Shown here: positions 32,081-41,110 of the stretch, one piece after another
How positions within the stretch are numbered: the stretch's first letter is position 1
Layout: the number at the start of each line of letters is the position of its first letter
Assembly (NCBI GenBank): GCA_963706685.1
Contig: CAVPMY010000017.1
Location: forward strand, 248,001-312,000
Direction of reading: 5' to 3'
From: CADEEN01 sp963706685
GTDB lineage: Bacteria; Pseudomonadota; Gammaproteobacteria; Burkholderiales; Burkholderiaceae_C
DNA length: 64,000 bases
Translations under genes and position numbers: made by a program
Notes under the pieces: generated by a model
The model's database searches: none
Told to the model about the DNA's origin: nothing
Seen by the model: the letters and a program-made list of their open reading frames with translations, nothing else

Positions 32081-32608
32081 ATGCCGGCCATGACGCAAGA
32101 CAAAGACCCGTTCCCCACCGAAGGCGGCTGCGACTGCCGCGCCGTTCGCTACCGCCTGCAAACCGCACCGCTGTTCGTCCACTGCTGCCATTGCCGCTGG
32201 TGCCAGCGCGAGACGGGCACTGCGTTCGCGTTGAACGCGATGATCGAAGCCGATCGCGTGGTCAACCTCGGTGTCGATCCCGACGTGATCGATACGCCGT
32301 CGCAAAGCGGCCTCGGCCAGAGGATCGCGCGATGCCCGACCTGCCGCGTCGCGGTCTGGAGCCACTACGCCGGTTCGGGACCGGCGGTGCTGTTCGTGCG
32401 CGTGGGCACGCTCGACAATCCCGACCTGCTGCCGCCCGACGTGCACATCTTCACCGCGTCGAAGCAGCCGTGGGTGGTGTTGCCGGAGGGCACGCCTGCC
32501 GTGCCCGAGTACTACCAGCGCGAGCAATTGTGGCCGGCCGAGAGCCTGGCGCGGCGGCAGGCGATCCTGCCGTTGATCAAGGCCTATCAGGCGTCGCGAG
32601 GCCCATGA
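32081..32608 (+). CDS. GFA/CENP-V family zinc protein
   Basis: A 175-residue protein with GGCDCRAVRY, HCCHCRWCQRETG and ARCPTCRVAVWSHY, which supply the Cys ligands of the two zinc sites of the GFA fold. It is longer at the C-terminus than the cassette-borne GFA protein (27192-27584) and only distantly similar. Function unknown, although glutathione adduct chemistry is the usual suggestion. Two Met codons (32081 and 32090) are possible; an AGAAGA stretch favours the first. Convergent with the threonine dehydrogenase gene. Confidence 0.82.
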   Translation: MPAMTQDKDPFPTEGGCDCRAVRYRLQTAPLFVHCCHCRWCQRETGTAFALNAMIEADRVVNLGVDPDVIDTPSQSGLGQRIARCPTCRVAVWSHYAGSGPAVLFVRVGTLDNPDLLPPDVHIFTASKQPWVVLPEGTPAVPEYYQREQLWPAESLARRQAILPLIKAYQASRGP

Positions 32609-32642
32609 GCGCACCTCGTCTGCCGGCTGGCTGCGCTGTATG

Positions 32643-33577
32643 TCAGCGCAACATGGTGCGCAGGTTGTCCAGCATCGCATCGACCATCGCGCCCAGGTCG
32701 TAGCGCGCGCGCCAGCCCCAGTCGCGCTGCGCGGCGCTGTCGTCGATCGAGCGCGGCCAGCTGGCGGCGATGGCCTGGCGGAAGTCGGGCACGCACGCCA
32801 TCGTGAAGGCCGGGATGCGCTCGCGGATGGCCGCAGCGATCTGCAGCGGCGTGAAGCTGATGCCGGCCAGGTTGTACGAGGTGCGCTCGACCACCTGCTC
32901 GGCTGGCGCGGCCATCAGTTCGAGCGTGGCCCGGATGGCGTCGTCCATGTACATCATCGGCAACGCCTGGTCGTCTTGCAGGAAGCAGCTGTAGCGGCCG
33001 TCCTTCAACGCGGCGTGGAAGATCTCGACGGCGTAGTCGGTGGTGCCGCCGCCGGGTGGCGTCTTCCAGCTGATGAGGCCCGGGTAGCGCAGGCTGCGCA
33101 CATCGACGCCGTGGTGCTGGTGGTACCAGGCGCACCAGCCTTCGCCGGCGAGTTTGCTGATGCCGTAGACCGTGCTCGGGTCCATCACCGTCTTCTGCGG
33201 CGTGCGCTCACGGGGTGTGCTCGGCCCGAAGGCCGCAATCGAGCTCGGCCAGAAGATGCGTTCGAGCTTGTGCGAGCGCGCCACCTCGAGCACGCCCAGC
33301 AGGCCCTTCATATTCAGGTCCCAGGCCCACATCGGATGCTTCTCGCCGCGCGCCGACAGCGCAGCCGCCAGGTGGTAGACCTGCGTGATGCCGTGGCGCT
33401 CGACGATCTGCGTCAGGCCGCCGATGTCGGTGCAGTCGAGCGCTTCGTGCGCCAAGCCCGGCACCTTGCCCTGAGGCGCGAGGTCGCTGGTGACGATGGC
33501 GTCGCCGCCGTGGCGCTCGGCCAGCGCGACCGCGAGTTCGGTGCCGATCTGGCCATTGGCGCCGATGATGAGAATCT

Positions 33578-33581
<4 letters not shown>
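32643..33581 (-). CDS. L-threonine 3-dehydrogenase, SDR (epimerase-like) type
   Basis: A 312-residue extended SDR. The NAD-binding GxxGxxG is GANGQIG (residues 7-13), and the catalytic residues are Ser113/114, Tyr139 and Lys143 (YGISK). Segments such as WPSSIAAFG and YPGLISWKTPPGGGTTDY (part) are specific to the short-chain type threonine dehydrogenases known from Flavobacterium, Cupriavidus and trypanosomes, unlike the zinc-type Tdh of E. coli. It oxidises threonine to 2-amino-3-ketobutyrate. Its start overlaps the kbl stop by 4 bp, and Kbl uses its product. Confidence 0.9.
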
Positions 33582-34774
<1,193 letters not shown>

Positions 34775-34822
34775 GGCGGTACACTCGTTTTGCTGTTGTG
34801 CAGTATATCGAACAAACATTCA

Positions 34823-35410
34823 ATGGCAATCAGAAAAACCGCCGCACCCCCTGCGCAGCCGCCCCGCGTCGGCGCCGCGCTGGCGGGTCTGCGCCGGCAG
34901 CGCCACCTGTCGCTGGACGACGTGTCGCGCCAGGCGGGCGTGAGCAAGTCGATGTTGTCGCAGATCGAGCGCGGCCAGGCCAACCCGACGGTGGCGGTGG
35001 TCTGGCGCCTGGCCACCGCGTTGGGGGTGGCGCTGGCCGATCTGCTGGGCGAAGAGCGGCCGGCCGAGCCCTTGCTGAGTACGGTGGCGGCCCACGACAC
35101 ACCGCTGCTGGCCAGCCCGGACGGCAAGTGCGAGCTGCGCATCCTCGGGCCGATCGATCTGGCCGGGCGCTTCGAGTGGTATCAGCTCACCGTGCAAGCC
35201 GGCGGCGCACTCGACTCGCGGGCGCACGAACCGGGTTCGCGCGAACACCTGACGGTGCACAGCGGTGCGCTCGAAGTGCGCGCCGGCGCCGAGAGTACGC
35301 GGCTGCGTGCGGGAGAGACCGCGCGCTACGCGGTCGATGTGCCGCACCGCATCCACAATCCGGGCAAGACGGCGGCACAGGCCTTGCTGGTGGTGATTCA
35401 CCCGGGATAA
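34823..35410 (+). CDS. XRE-family regulator with C-terminal cupin domain
   Basis: A 195-residue regulator: N-terminal helix-turn-helix (residues about 15-70, LSLDDVSRQAGVSKSMLSQIERGQANPTV in parts) and a cupin_2 ligand-binding domain (about 110-195, SREHLTVHSGALEV and YAVDVPHRIHNPG). Such proteins regulate amino acid or polyamine catabolism. It is transcribed away from the tdh-kbl operon with only 48 bp between start codons, so control of threonine catabolism is the natural guess. No clear operator palindrome was found there. Confidence 0.88.
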   Translation: MAIRKTAAPPAQPPRVGAALAGLRRQRHLSLDDVSRQAGVSKSMLSQIERGQANPTVAVVWRLATALGVALADLLGEERPAEPLLSTVAAHDTPLLASPDGKCELRILGPIDLAGRFEWYQLTVQAGGALDSRAHEPGSREHLTVHSGALEVRAGAESTRLRAGETARYAVDVPHRIHNPGKTAAQALLVVIHPG

Positions 35411-35489
35411 CCCGCCGTGGCGAGCCTCTAACACACCCCCTTTGGGGTGAATGACAGGGCGACGCTGTCAATGCGAACATGTGGACGCG

Positions 35490-36770
35490 ATGAAGCTCAA
35501 TGACACTCCCGCCCGCGCCTTGTACGCCAATCCGGCCGAGCGCCTGGTGGATGCGATCGACCTGCCCATCGGCCGTTGGGGACGCGACGCCCGCCTGCTG
35601 TTCTGCAATGTCCCCTACACGCGCTGGGCCGGCCGCGCGAGCAGCGAGCTGGTCGGCCAAACGGTGTGCGAGCTCTACGGCGCGGCGGCGTGGGCCGCCG
35701 CCAGCAGCGCCTTCGCCGCAGCGTTCAACGGCCGCACCGTCAGCTACGAGCGGCACCTCACGCACCAGGGCACCTCGGCGCGCTGGACACGCGTGCAGGT
35801 CTGCCCGGATCGCAACGAAGACGGTGAGGTCGAAGCGGTGTACACGATTGCCTTCGACATCCACGAGGACGTGACCGAGCGCGAGCAGGCGATCGATGCG
35901 CGGCAGCGACTGGACCGCTTCACCGAGCACATCCCCTACCCGCTGACCTATGTGGATCGCGAGTACCGGTTGCGCTTCGTCAACCTGGCCTACCAGCAGG
36001 CCGTGGGCATGCCGGCCACCGCGCTGATCGGCCGCCCGATCGGCGAAGCGCGCGGACCGGCGCGCTGGGCGGAACACAAACCCTATTTCGACCGCGCGCT
36101 GGCGGGCGAGTCGGTGCAGTACACCCGCCTGGTGCAGAACCTGAACAGCTTGGCCCACGGTGCGCGCTGGATGCGCACCAGCTATGAGCCCGACCACGAC
36201 GACACCGGCGCCGTGCAGGGCGTCTACACGGTGACGATCGACGTGCACGAACTGACCGAAGCGCAACAGCGCCTGGCCCGCACGGCACAGTGCGACGCGC
36301 TGACCGATGCGCTGTCCCGCCGCACGATGATGGAGCGGCTCGAAGATGCCGTGGCGCGATGCGCTGCGCAGCCGGTGGCCCTGTTCTTCATCGACCTCGA
36401 CGCCTTCAAGGCCCTCAACGACAGCCACGGCCATGCCGCCGGCGATGTGCTGCTGGTCTCGCTGGCGCAGGCGCTGCAGCAGGCCGTGCGCCTCGAAGAC
36501 GCGGTCGGCCGCTTTGGCGGCGACGAGTTCCTGGTCTTGGCGTCGGTGCGCGACGCTGCGGGCGCGGCCGCACTGGCCGACCACCTGCTCAATGCGGTGC
36601 GCGCCTGTGCGGCGCAGTGCCCCGGGGCGGCAGACGTGTCGGCCAGCATCGGCTACGCGCTGGCGCCGCATGATTCGACACAGGCGCTGCGCTTGCTGCA
36701 GCTGGCCGACGCGGCGATGTACGAGGCCAAGCGCGCGGGCAAGGACCGCGTCATGCACTGCGCGGGCTGA
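35490..36770 (+). CDS. Diguanylate cyclase with two PAS domains
   Basis: A 426-residue cytosolic protein. Two PAS domains (about residues 20-125 and 135-250, each followed by a PAC-like VYTIxxDIHE strand) precede a GGDEF domain (about 265-425). The active-site motif is GRFGGDEF, and RLED five residues upstream is a complete RxxD inhibitory site, so a functional, product-inhibited c-di-GMP synthase is expected. No EAL domain. Met codons at 35451 and 35490 are possible; the second opens MKLNDTPARAL, directly before the first PAS. Convergent with the YihY gene, 9 bp apart. Confidence 0.88.
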   Translation: MKLNDTPARALYANPAERLVDAIDLPIGRWGRDARLLFCNVPYTRWAGRASSELVGQTVCELYGAAAWAAASSAFAAAFNGRTVSYERHLTHQGTSARWTRVQVCPDRNEDGEVEAVYTIAFDIHEDVTEREQAIDARQRLDRFTEHIPYPLTYVDREYRLRFVNLAYQQAVGMPATALIGRPIGEARGPARWAEHKPYFDRALAGESVQYTRLVQNLNSLAHGARWMRTSYEPDHDDTGAVQGVYTVTIDVHELTEAQQRLARTAQCDALTDALSRRTMMERLEDAVARCAAQPVALFFIDLDAFKALNDSHGHAAGDVLLVSLAQALQQAVRLEDAVGRFGGDEFLVLASVRDAAGAAALADHLLNAVRACAAQCPGAADVSASIGYALAPHDSTQALRLLQLADAAMYEAKRAGKDRVMHCAG

Positions 36771-36779
36771 GCAAACGCG

Positions 36780-38000
36780 TCAGATCAAGTCGGCAACGCG
36801 CAGTTTCTCGAGGCCGATGCGCTCGCTGAAGGCGCGCGTGGCCGGTGTCGATTCCAGCAGCAGCGCATGGACCAGCGCACGTGCCGGCGTGGCGGCCGGG
36901 TCGATCAGCAGCACCAGGCGCTGCCCGCCCTGCTCGTCCAGGCGCGCCACCCAATCCATCTCCACCAACAGGTCGGCCTCCGGCTCCACTTGCAGCGGGT
37001 CGGTGCCCAATGCGGCGCCGAGTTCGTGGATCGACAGGCCCCGCTTGTCGCTGCTGCGCGCTTGCGCCAGCGCGCGCAGCACCGACAAGGCCAAGGCAAA
37101 GCGGTGCCCGGGCGCCGACGACAACCGCGCAATGTGCATCGACAGGCTCGGTGCGTAGGCCGCGATCACGGCGCCCCAGAGCACGATCACCCAGGCCACA
37201 TAGATCCACAGCAGCAGGATCGGCACCGCCGCGAAGGCGCCGTAGACCGCCGAGATCGAAGGGATCGTGCCCACGTACCAGGCCAGGCCGCGCTTGGCCA
37301 CCTCGAGGCCCAGCGCAACGAAGACACCGCCGGCCAGCGCGTGGCGCCAGCGCACATGCGTGTTGGGCACATAGTGGAAGAGCGCCGCCATGCCGCCAGC
37401 CACCAGCGCCAGTTCCACCAGGTTGAGCAGCGCGCTGACGCCGCCCGGCAGCGTGCCGAAGACGCCGCTGCTCGCGGTCAGTGCCCATGAGGTCAGCGAC
37501 AGGCTGATGCCGAGCAGCAAGGGTCCGAGCGTCAGGCCGGCCCAATAGACGAGCACGCGTTGTGCGATCGGGCGCGGCCGGCGCACGCGCCAGATGGCGC
37601 TCAGGGCGCGGTCGATCGTCAGCATCAGCGCCAGCGCCGTGAAGACGAGCAAGGCCAGACCGACGCCGCCGAGCCGCGCCGCCTTGGCGGCGAACTGCGT
37701 CAACGCCGACAGCACCGGCTTGGCGATGCCGTCGGGCACCAGGCTCTGCAGGAAATACTTCTCCAGCGCCGCCTGAAAACTCGAGAACATCGGGAAGGCG
37801 CTGAACACGGCGAGCATCACCGTCACCAGCGGCACCAGCGCGATCAGCGTGGTGAAGGTCAGGCTGCTTGCCGTCAGGCCCAGGCGGTCTTCGCGAAAAC
37901 GCTCGCGCAGCGTGCGCGCGGTGTCGAGCCAGGGCCAGCGCTGCAGCGTTTGCGCCAGCTCGTTGAGGCGGGCGCGCCATTCGTCGAATGCCAGGGACAT
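36780..38000 (-). CDS. YihY/UPF0761 family inner membrane protein
   Basis: A 406-residue membrane protein with six predicted helices. The N-terminal RLGLTASSLTFTTLIALVPLVTV (part) and WALTASSGVFGTLP, YVPNTHVRWRHALAGG and WIYVAWVIVLWGAVIAAY (part) are the YihY (formerly RNase BN) signatures. A C-terminal soluble extension (about 290-406) is present in many betaproteobacterial members. Function unknown; it is not a ribonuclease despite old annotations. Three in-frame ATGs lie at 38009, 38006 and 38000; AGGA eight bases upstream favours the last. Confidence 0.87.
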   Translation of the reverse strand: MSLAFDEWRARLNELAQTLQRWPWLDTARTLRERFREDRLGLTASSLTFTTLIALVPLVTVMLAVFSAFPMFSSFQAALEKYFLQSLVPDGIAKPVLSALTQFAAKAARLGGVGLALLVFTALALMLTIDRALSAIWRVRRPRPIAQRVLVYWAGLTLGPLLLGISLSLTSWALTASSGVFGTLPGGVSALLNLVELALVAGGMAALFHYVPNTHVRWRHALAGGVFVALGLEVAKRGLAWYVGTIPSISAVYGAFAAVPILLLWIYVAWVIVLWGAVIAAYAPSLSMHIARLSSAPGHRFALALSVLRALAQARSSDKRGLSIHELGAALGTDPLQVEPEADLLVEMDWVARLDEQGGQRLVLLIDPAATPARALVHALLLESTPATRAFSERIGLEKLRVADLI

Positions 38001-38024
38001 GGCCATCATCCTATGATGCCAGCG

Positions 38025-38396
38025 ATGAGCACCGGCACCGTATCGACCGCGCCCGACGCCGTCTTGCTGCGTCTGCGCGCCGCCGCGCTGGCCTGCGTGA
38101 TCGCGATCATCGCGCTCGGCCTGGCGTGGGAGTTGTGGCTGGCGCCGACCGGTGCGCGCACCTGGGCCCTCAAGGTGCTGCCGCTGGCCTTCGCGGTGCC
38201 GGGGCTGCTGCGCTTTCGCATGCTCACCTACCGCTGGTTGAGTCTGCTGCTGTGGTTGTATGCGGCCGAGGGCCTGGTGCGCGGCGTTACCGAACGCGGC
38301 ATCGTGGCGCCGCTGGCCTGGCTGCAGGTGCTGCTGTGCCTGCTGCTGTTTGCGGCCTGCGCGACCCATGTGCGCTGGCGGCTGCGCAAGTCATGA
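38025..38396 (+). CDS. DUF2069 membrane protein
   Basis: A 123-residue protein with about four membrane helices, matching DUF2069. The first (LACVIAIIALGLAWELWLAP) and the charged loop RFRMLTYRWLSLLLWLYAAEG (part) are typical. Function unknown. It starts 25 bp from the divergent YihY gene and overlaps the start of the FAD-linked oxidase by 4 bp (ATGA), so those two are co-translated. Confidence 0.83.
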   Translation: MSTGTVSTAPDAVLLRLRAAALACVIAIIALGLAWELWLAPTGARTWALKVLPLAFAVPGLLRFRMLTYRWLSLLLWLYAAEGLVRGVTERGIVAPLAWLQVLLCLLLFAACATHVRWRLRKS

Positions 38397-39799
38397 CGAT
38401 CGACATCGCCAGCGCGCTTGCCGACGCGGTCGGGCCAGCCCATGTGCTGACCGACGGCGACCGCTCGGCGTGGGAAGTCGATTGGCGCAAGCGCTGGCGC
38501 GGCAAGGCCTTGGCAGTCGTTCGCCCGGCATCGACCGAGGAGGTCGCCGCCGTAGTGCGCACCTGCGCCAACCTGGGCGTGCCGATCGTGGCGCAGGGCG
38601 GCAACACGGGGTTGGTTGGCGGCGGCGTGCCCGATGCGAGCGGTACGCAGGTGCTGCTGTCGCTGACGCGTTTGAACCGCATCCGGGAACTCGACCGCGC
38701 CAACCTCACGCTCGTTGCCGAAGCCGGCTGCATCTTGCAAGCCGTGCAGCAGGCTGCCGACGATGCGGGCCTGCTGTTTGCGCTGTCGCTGGCCGCCGAG
38801 GGCAGCTGCACCATCGGCGGCAACCTGGCCACCAATGCCGGCGGCACGCAGGTGCTGCGCTATGGCAACGCACGCGCGCTGTGCCTGGGGCTCGAAGTGG
38901 TCACGGCCACGGGCGACGTCTGGCACGGCTTGAGCGGCCTGCGCAAGGACAACACCGGCTACGACCTGCGCGACCTGTTGATCGGCAGCGAAGGCACGCT
39001 GGGCATCATCACCGCGGCCACGCTGGCGCTGCACGCCAGGCCGGCAGCGACGATGACGGCGCTGGCCTCGTGCCGCACGCTGAACGATTGCGTGGCGCTG
39101 CTCGGCCTGGCGCAACAGCAACTCGGCCCAGGGCTGACCGGCTTCGAGGCGATGAATGCGTTTTCGCTCGCGCTCGTCGCCACGCACATGCCGCAGTTGC
39201 GCCAGCCGTTGCCGGCCGCGCCGTGGACGGTGCTGCTCGAACTGTCCGACAACGAAAGCGAGGCCCACGCGCGCGAGCGCTTCGAAGGCCTGCTCGGCCA
39301 GGCGCTCGAACGCGGCACGATCGGCGACGCGGCCATCGCCGAGAGCCTGGCCCAGTCACGAACGATGTGGCATCTGCGCGAATCGATCCCGCTGGCGCAA
39401 GCCGAAGAGGGCCTGAACATCAAGCACGACATCTCGCTGCCGGTGTCGCGCATTCCCGCCTTCTGCGCGGCCACGCAAGCTGCGCTCGAGCGCATGGTGC
39501 CGGGCATGCGCCTGGTCAACTTCGGCCACCTCGGCGACGGCAACCTGCACTACAACGTGCAGGCGCCGCCGGGCGTGGATGCCGCCCTGTTCCTCAGCCA
39601 GAGCGAGCATGACGTGAATGGAGTCGTCTACGACGCCGTGGCCGCGCATGGCGGATCGATCTCGGCCGAACATGGTGTCGGCACTTTGAAACGCGATGAA
39701 CTGGTCAAGTTCAAGGACCCGACGGCTCTGGCGATGATGCGCAGCGTGAAGGCGGCGCTGGATCCGCAGGGGTTGATGAACCCGGGGCGGTTGTTGTAG
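38393..39799 (+). CDS. FAD-linked oxidase (D-2-hydroxyacid dehydrogenase, GlcD/D-2-hydroxyglutarate type)
   Basis: A 468-residue flavoprotein. The FAD_binding_4 domain shows VAQGGNTGLVGGGVPD and EGSCTIGGNLATNAGGTQVLRYG (part), DLLIGSEGTLGIITAATL (part), and the FAD-oxidase_C domain has the metal-site GHLGDGNLHYNV and SAEHGVGTLKRDEL. This is the D-lactate / D-2-hydroxyglutarate dehydrogenase pattern; the exact acid cannot be decided. Electrons normally go to an electron-transfer flavoprotein or quinone. Translation is coupled to DUF2069. It is followed by a GC-rich palindrome. Confidence 0.9.
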   Translation: MTIDIASALADAVGPAHVLTDGDRSAWEVDWRKRWRGKALAVVRPASTEEVAAVVRTCANLGVPIVAQGGNTGLVGGGVPDASGTQVLLSLTRLNRIRELDRANLTLVAEAGCILQAVQQAADDAGLLFALSLAAEGSCTIGGNLATNAGGTQVLRYGNARALCLGLEVVTATGDVWHGLSGLRKDNTGYDLRDLLIGSEGTLGIITAATLALHARPAATMTALASCRTLNDCVALLGLAQQQLGPGLTGFEAMNAFSLALVATHMPQLRQPLPAAPWTVLLELSDNESEAHARERFEGLLGQALERGTIGDAAIAESLAQSRTMWHLRESIPLAQAEEGLNIKHDISLPVSRIPAFCAATQAALERMVPGMRLVNFGHLGDGNLHYNVQAPPGVDAALFLSQSEHDVNGVVYDAVAAHGGSISAEHGVGTLKRDELVKFKDPTALAMMRSVKAALDPQGLMNPGRLL

Positions 39800-39827
39800 G
39801 CAGGCGCTGGCGTGCTGTTCCGCGCCC

Positions 39828-39872
39828 ACTTGCCGGGCCCGGCCCGGCCCGGCCCGGCCCGGCCCGGCAAGT
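39828..39872. repeat. (GGCCC)n simple repeat forming a long GC palindrome
   Basis: Five-base tandem units (GGCCC, about six copies) framed by ACTTGCCGGG and CCCGGCAAGT, so the whole 45 bp is self-complementary. It lies between convergent genes (the FAD-linked oxidase and DUF1178) and is followed on the + strand by GGTTAGAAAAAA, so it may serve as a terminator. Such runs are prone to slippage. Confidence 0.75.
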
Positions 39873-39899
39873 AGGTTAGAAAAAACTGCCGCGAGAGCG

Positions 39900-40343
39900 T
39901 TACTGCAACGTGTCCTTGAACACCAACGGCACCGGCAGTGGGTGCACCTCGATACCCTCTTCCCGCAACGCCTCGCGCTCCTCGGCGCTGGCCTTGCCGC
40001 GGATGGCGCGTTCTTCGGTTTCGCCGTAATGGATGCGGCGCGCTTCGTCGGCAAAGTGCTCGCCGACGTCTTCGGTGTTGTCGATGACGTGGCGCACCAT
40101 TTCCATCCAGCGCGCTTGCATCGCCGCACCTTCGTCGGCGGCGGCGGGCGGGGCCGTGGTGGCCGGCGGCTGCGCACCCGACAGGTTCAGGCGCGGCGCG
40201 CTGGGCAGGCGCACGATGACCTTGTCCGCGCACAGCGGGCATTCGATCAAGCCCCGGCCGTTCTGGTCGAGGAAATCGTCGTCGCCGGCAAACCAGCCCT
40301 CGAAGCGGTGGCCGCTCTGGCAGCGCAGGTCGATGACTTTCAT
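39900..40343 (-). CDS. DUF1178 family protein
   Basis: A 147-residue protein with the DUF1178 opening MKVIDLRCQSGHRFEGWFAG (part), a two-Cys zinc-ribbon-like ECPLCADKVIV, an Ala/Pro linker, and the C-terminal NTEDVGEHFADEARRIHYGE segment. Function unknown. The Met at 40343 is chosen over upstream Met codons because the family starts there. It is the last gene after nuo and nudF; a tandem intergenic repeat separates it from nudF. Confidence 0.85.
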   Translation of the reverse strand: MKVIDLRCQSGHRFEGWFAGDDDFLDQNGRGLIECPLCADKVIVRLPSAPRLNLSGAQPPATTAPPAAADEGAAMQARWMEMVRHVIDNTEDVGEHFADEARRIHYGETEERAIRGKASAEEREALREEGIEVHPLPVPLVFKDTLQ

Positions 40344-40350
40344 GCTGTCG

Positions 40351-40498
40351 TCGCCGCCGGGCCGCCCCAAGGCGACGACGCTCCCCTCGGGGGACGCGAA
40401 TGCAGTGAGCTGGGGGCTGTCATGTCGCCGCCGGGCCGCCCCAAGGCGACGACGCTCCCCTCGGGGGACGCGAACGCAGTGAGCTGGGGGCTGTCATG
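40351..40498 (-). repeat. Tandem intergenic hairpin repeat, two 74-bp copies (family 1)
   Basis: Two copies (40351-40424 and 40425-40498) differing at a single base or so. On the minus strand each starts ATGACAGCCCCCAGCTCACTG, shortened here, and contains TTCGCGTCCCCCGAGGGGAGCG, also shortened. The CTCCCCTCGGGGGA core is self-complementary. Related single copies lie at 47830-47898 and 55078-55140. Confidence 0.85.
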
Positions 40499-40522
40499 AC
40501 CCGAATGGTAGTCGTGCGAAGG

Positions 40523-41110
40523 TCACGGCGCCGGCTGCCACGACAACGGCCACAAGCCGGCGCGGTACTTTTGCAGCCAGAGCAGGCCGATCAGCGTCTT
40601 GGCGTCGGTGATGCCGCCGCTGACGGCCAGCGCCTCGATCTCGGCTTCGCTGTGGGTGACGATCTCGAGGAACTCCTCGGCATCGAGCCGCGCGGCTCCA
40701 AGCTCGAGGCCGCGGGCGAACCAGATCTCGATGCCTTCGTCGCAGTAGCCGATGGCGTTGTGCAAAATGCCGGCGCGCGCCCACTCGCGTGCGCGGTAGC
40801 CCGTTTCTTCGGCCAGTTCGCGCACCGCGCAGCGGAACGGCGGCTCGCCGGCGTCGATCTTGCCCGCGGGAAACTCGAGCATCACGCGGCCCATCGGATA
40901 GCGGAACTGGCGCTCCATCACCAGACGGCCATCGTCGAGCAGGGGCACCATCATCACCGCGCCCGGGTGCCGAAGGTATTCGCGTGTGGTCTGCGTGCCG
41001 TCGGGCAGCGATACCGTGTCGAAGCGAACGTCGAGGAAGCGGCCCTGCCAGACCTGCTCGCTGGTGACGGTGTGCTCGCGCAGATGCGCGTCCTTGTCCT
41101 CTGTGGTCAC
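40523..41110 (-). CDS. nudF: Nudix hydrolase, ADP-ribose pyrophosphatase type
   Basis: A 195-residue Nudix protein. The Nudix box (G-x5-E-x7-REUxEExGU) is GKIDAGEPPFRCAVRELAEETGY, given here in parts as GKIDAGEPPF and RELAEETGY. It is expected to cleave ADP-ribose to AMP and ribose 5-phosphate with a divalent metal. The start is a GTG overlapping the nuoN stop (GTGA), so it is translated with the complex I genes, an arrangement seen in other betaproteobacteria. A link to NAD turnover is plausible. Confidence 0.88.
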   Translation of the reverse strand: MTTEDKDAHLREHTVTSEQVWQGRFLDVRFDTVSLPDGTQTTREYLRHPGAVMMVPLLDDGRLVMERQFRYPMGRVMLEFPAGKIDAGEPPFRCAVRELAEETGYRAREWARAGILHNAIGYCDEGIEIWFARGLELGAARLDAEEFLEIVTHSEAEIEALAVSGGITDAKTLIGLLWLQKYRAGLWPLSWQPAP

